A stretch of DNA of 7,214 bases from Bacteroidota bacterium (GTDB lineage: Bacteria > Bacteroidota > Bacteroidia > Chitinophagales > Chitinophagaceae): assembly GCA_023391895.1 (NCBI GenBank), contig JAEWAC010000128.1, forward strand, positions 1-7,214, written 5' to 3'. The translations under genes and the position numbers were made by a program. Below, piece by piece: positions 6,005 through 7,214 of this stretch. The number at the start of each line of letters is the position of its first letter. Position 1 is the first letter of the stretch. Under the pieces are notes generated by a model that made no database searches, was not told the DNA's origin, and was given only the letters and a program-made list of their open reading frames with translations.

Positions 6005-6721
6005 TTAAAAATATTGTGCAATCTTCTGTAATTCAGATTCTATTTCTTTTTGCTTTTTTTCGCCCGCCAACAAAAAGGATTGCCTGATCGTGTTCAGCTT
6101 ATCTTTTGTCAGGTTCACGTCTTGGGTCAGGTTATTGATTTCAGCCTTTAATTCGTTGATGCGCTGTGCCAATACCTGTAACTCTTCGGCTTTCTTCTGT
6201 ATCTGCAATTCTTTTTGCCGCACTTCATTTCCATATTGCTGAGCATGGGCACTTTGAAAGGCATTCATATCTCTTCCTATCAGATTTATATATTCCTGAC
6301 CGGTTGACAGCAGCTTTTCTTTCGAAAGTCCCGTGCTTTTTAAAACATTATAAGCGGTTCTGTATTTCAAAGCCTCATCTTTGATATCGTCAATGTCCAG
6401 TTTGCTGTCCACAAACTCCTTATAATCCGTTCCCTGGAAAAGCGGGTTCTGAGCGTTAGCCTGGTCAATCAACTGGTCAAAATAGGCTTCATGTTCCGGC
6501 AAGGGCTCCGCCAAGGTACCGGTAGGTGCATAGGTGGGTATTGGGTCAGCAGCCGGTGCATTAGCTGTGATCAGCGGATGTTGTACATTTTCTTCAGGTG
6601 CAGGCGGCACTTCAGTCTTCGGCCCTTGTGGTGGGGTCGGCTGGACACCTTGCTGTTGCCCTTTTTTTTTCTCATCATCAAACTCTACAAAGGGCCTTAA
6701 TAGCTGTTTTAAAAAACTCAT
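6005..6721 (-). CDS. Uncharacterised protein with proline-rich linker and C-terminal coiled coil
   Basis: 238 residues from the ATG at 6721. A TTG two codons upstream in the same frame is possible, but the ATG is preferred. Regions: an amphipathic N-terminal helix (MSFLKQLLRPFVEF, 1-14) followed by DDEKKK; a low-complexity linker rich in Pro, Gln and Ala (about 21-75); a helical region (about 76-160); and a long heptad-patterned coiled coil (about 165-235, for example IQKKAEELQVLAQRINELKAEINNL). No signal peptide or transmembrane segment is seen, so it is probably cytoplasmic, perhaps touching the membrane through the N-terminal helix. The gene starts 9 nt after the ATPase-like gene stops, so the two form an operon. 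I do not recognise the family. The layout resembles an adaptor or scaffold, but no function can be assigned. Confidence 0.85.
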   Translation of the reverse strand: MSFLKQLLRPFVEFDDEKKKGQQQGVQPTPPQGPKTEVPPAPEENVQHPLITANAPAADPIPTYAPTGTLAEPLPEHEAYFDQLIDQANAQNPLFQGTDYKEFVDSKLDIDDIKDEALKYRTAYNVLKSTGLSKEKLLSTGQEYINLIGRDMNAFQSAHAQQYGNEVRQKELQIQKKAEELQVLAQRINELKAEINNLTQDVNLTKDKLNTIRQSFLLAGEKKQKEIESELQKIAQYF

Positions 6722-6730
6722 GGTCAAATG

Positions 6731-7214
6731 TTATTTGTTCAGACTTAACAGAAAGCCAATGGTAAAGTTTGCATCCCAGTCAAACACAAACGTATCGGTT
6801 TGAGTGGCATCAGCAATGGCCTGGTAAATGTTAAGACCAGATGCCATTTTTTTATCTGCGGCTTTATAGGATTGCGGCGCTTTCAAAACGGTATACCGCT
6901 CTTTATCCTGCCGGTGTTGGTTAGCCAGGGAGAAAGGAACCCCTCCAATGATAAAGCCAACGTTGCGTTTGCCTTCCGGAACCCGGCCCATCTGCCGTTT
7001 CACTTCGTTATAAACGGCTTCATCAGCGGTACCCTTCTCGTAGTATTTCGCACCGGGCAGCTCCATGGATTGAAGCCTCCCGTTCTCGTCCCATGAAACC
7101 TTGGTATTGCCAGAGCCAATGTCCACCATAAAAGAGTTGTCGGCAAAGGAAGGTGGCACGGTAGCCAGAAATGCAAACTTTGCTTCCTGCTCGGGTGTCA
7201 CATTGTTAACCACA
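6731..7214 (-). CDS. Probable ASKHA-type (actin/Hsp70-like) ATPase, C-terminal part; start beyond window
   Basis: About 160 codons are visible and the frame is open to the window edge. A GTG at 7213 could be read as a start, but the sequence there (VVNNVTPEQEAKFAF) looks internal. Relative to that codon, FMVDIGSGNTKVSW (28-41) resembles a phosphate-binding loop of the actin/Hsp70/sugar kinase fold, and NVGFIIGGVPF (84-94) resembles the adenosine motif with its paired Gly. In that order they match phosphate-2 followed by adenosine, which would put the N-terminal lobe outside the window. ParM-like, MreB-like or other members are not distinguished. The next gene, a coiled-coil protein 9 nt downstream, is a likely partner. 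The ASKHA assignment rests on two short motifs and is moderate; the gene itself is secure. Confidence 0.8.
   Translation of the reverse strand, partial: VVNNVTPEQEAKFAFLATVPPSFADNSFMVDIGSGNTKVSWDENGRLQSMELPGAKYYEKGTADEAVYNEVKRQMGRVPEGKRNVGFIIGGVPFSLANQHRQDKERYTVLKAPQSYKAADKKMASGLNIYQAIADATQTDTFVFDWDANFTIGFLLSLNK

Noticed and set aside
6166..6803. Several plus-strand open frames of 69-89 codons opposite the last two genes
   Set aside because: They are shadows of the coiled-coil and ATPase-like genes and have Cys/Phe-rich, unprotein-like composition.
1..7214. CRISPR arrays, tRNA or rRNA genes
   Set aside because: No regularly spaced repeat series, cloverleaf with conserved arms or rRNA-like sequence was seen on reading both strands.

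Overview
The window looks like a Bacteroidota chromosome, most likely Chitinophagaceae or a close relative. The reasons are a SusC/RagA-type TonB-dependent receptor with the family's plug motifs, matches to the Bacteroidota promoter pattern (TTTG near -33, TAnnTTTG near -7), and starts preceded by A/T-rich DNA rather than Shine-Dalgarno sequences. The lineage is an inference from these traits. Every intact gene lies on the minus strand; the only plus-strand coding trace is a dead transposase.

Right to left, in the direction of minus-strand transcription: (1) 7214-6005, the end of a probable ASKHA (actin/Hsp70-like) ATPase, cut by the window edge, followed 9 nt later by a protein with a proline-rich linker and a C-terminal coiled coil; neither is recognised as a named family. 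(2) About 6004-5502, the 3' end of a group II intron: domain V (34 nt), domain VI with a bulged branch-point A, and just upstream a probable C-terminal scrap of its reverse transcriptase. No intron 5' end or intact maturase is visible. (3) 5413-4282, a complete RES/Xre toxin-antitoxin operon, antitoxin first, with an ATGA overlap, a consensus -7 box and a TGTCG repeat cluster that looks like its operator. (4) About 3561-4216 (+), a decayed IS630-family transposase with a frameshift, an in-frame stop, a lost catalytic Asp motif and a catalytic Glu replaced by Gly. (5) 3371-2613, a FadR/FCD-type GntR regulator. (6) 2222-1, the first 740 residues of a SusC-type receptor; its C-terminus and any SusD partner are outside the window.

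The most informative signal is a palindrome, ATATGT-N3-ACATAT, found three times and only around the regulator and receptor: 36 bp before susC, in a promoter-like element about 265 bp before susC, and about 160 bp before gntR. Its GT-N3-AC core is the half-site pattern of FadR-type GntR operators. At the middle site the palindrome is 21 bp long and exactly fills the spacer between a TTTG and a TTTATTTG box. This suggests an autoregulated nutrient-uptake locus in which the GntR protein controls susC by occupying its promoter. The ligand cannot be read from this window.

The stretch from about 3550 to 6000 resembles an accessory island: a toxin-antitoxin pair between a dead insertion sequence and a group II intron remnant, with core-like genes on both sides.
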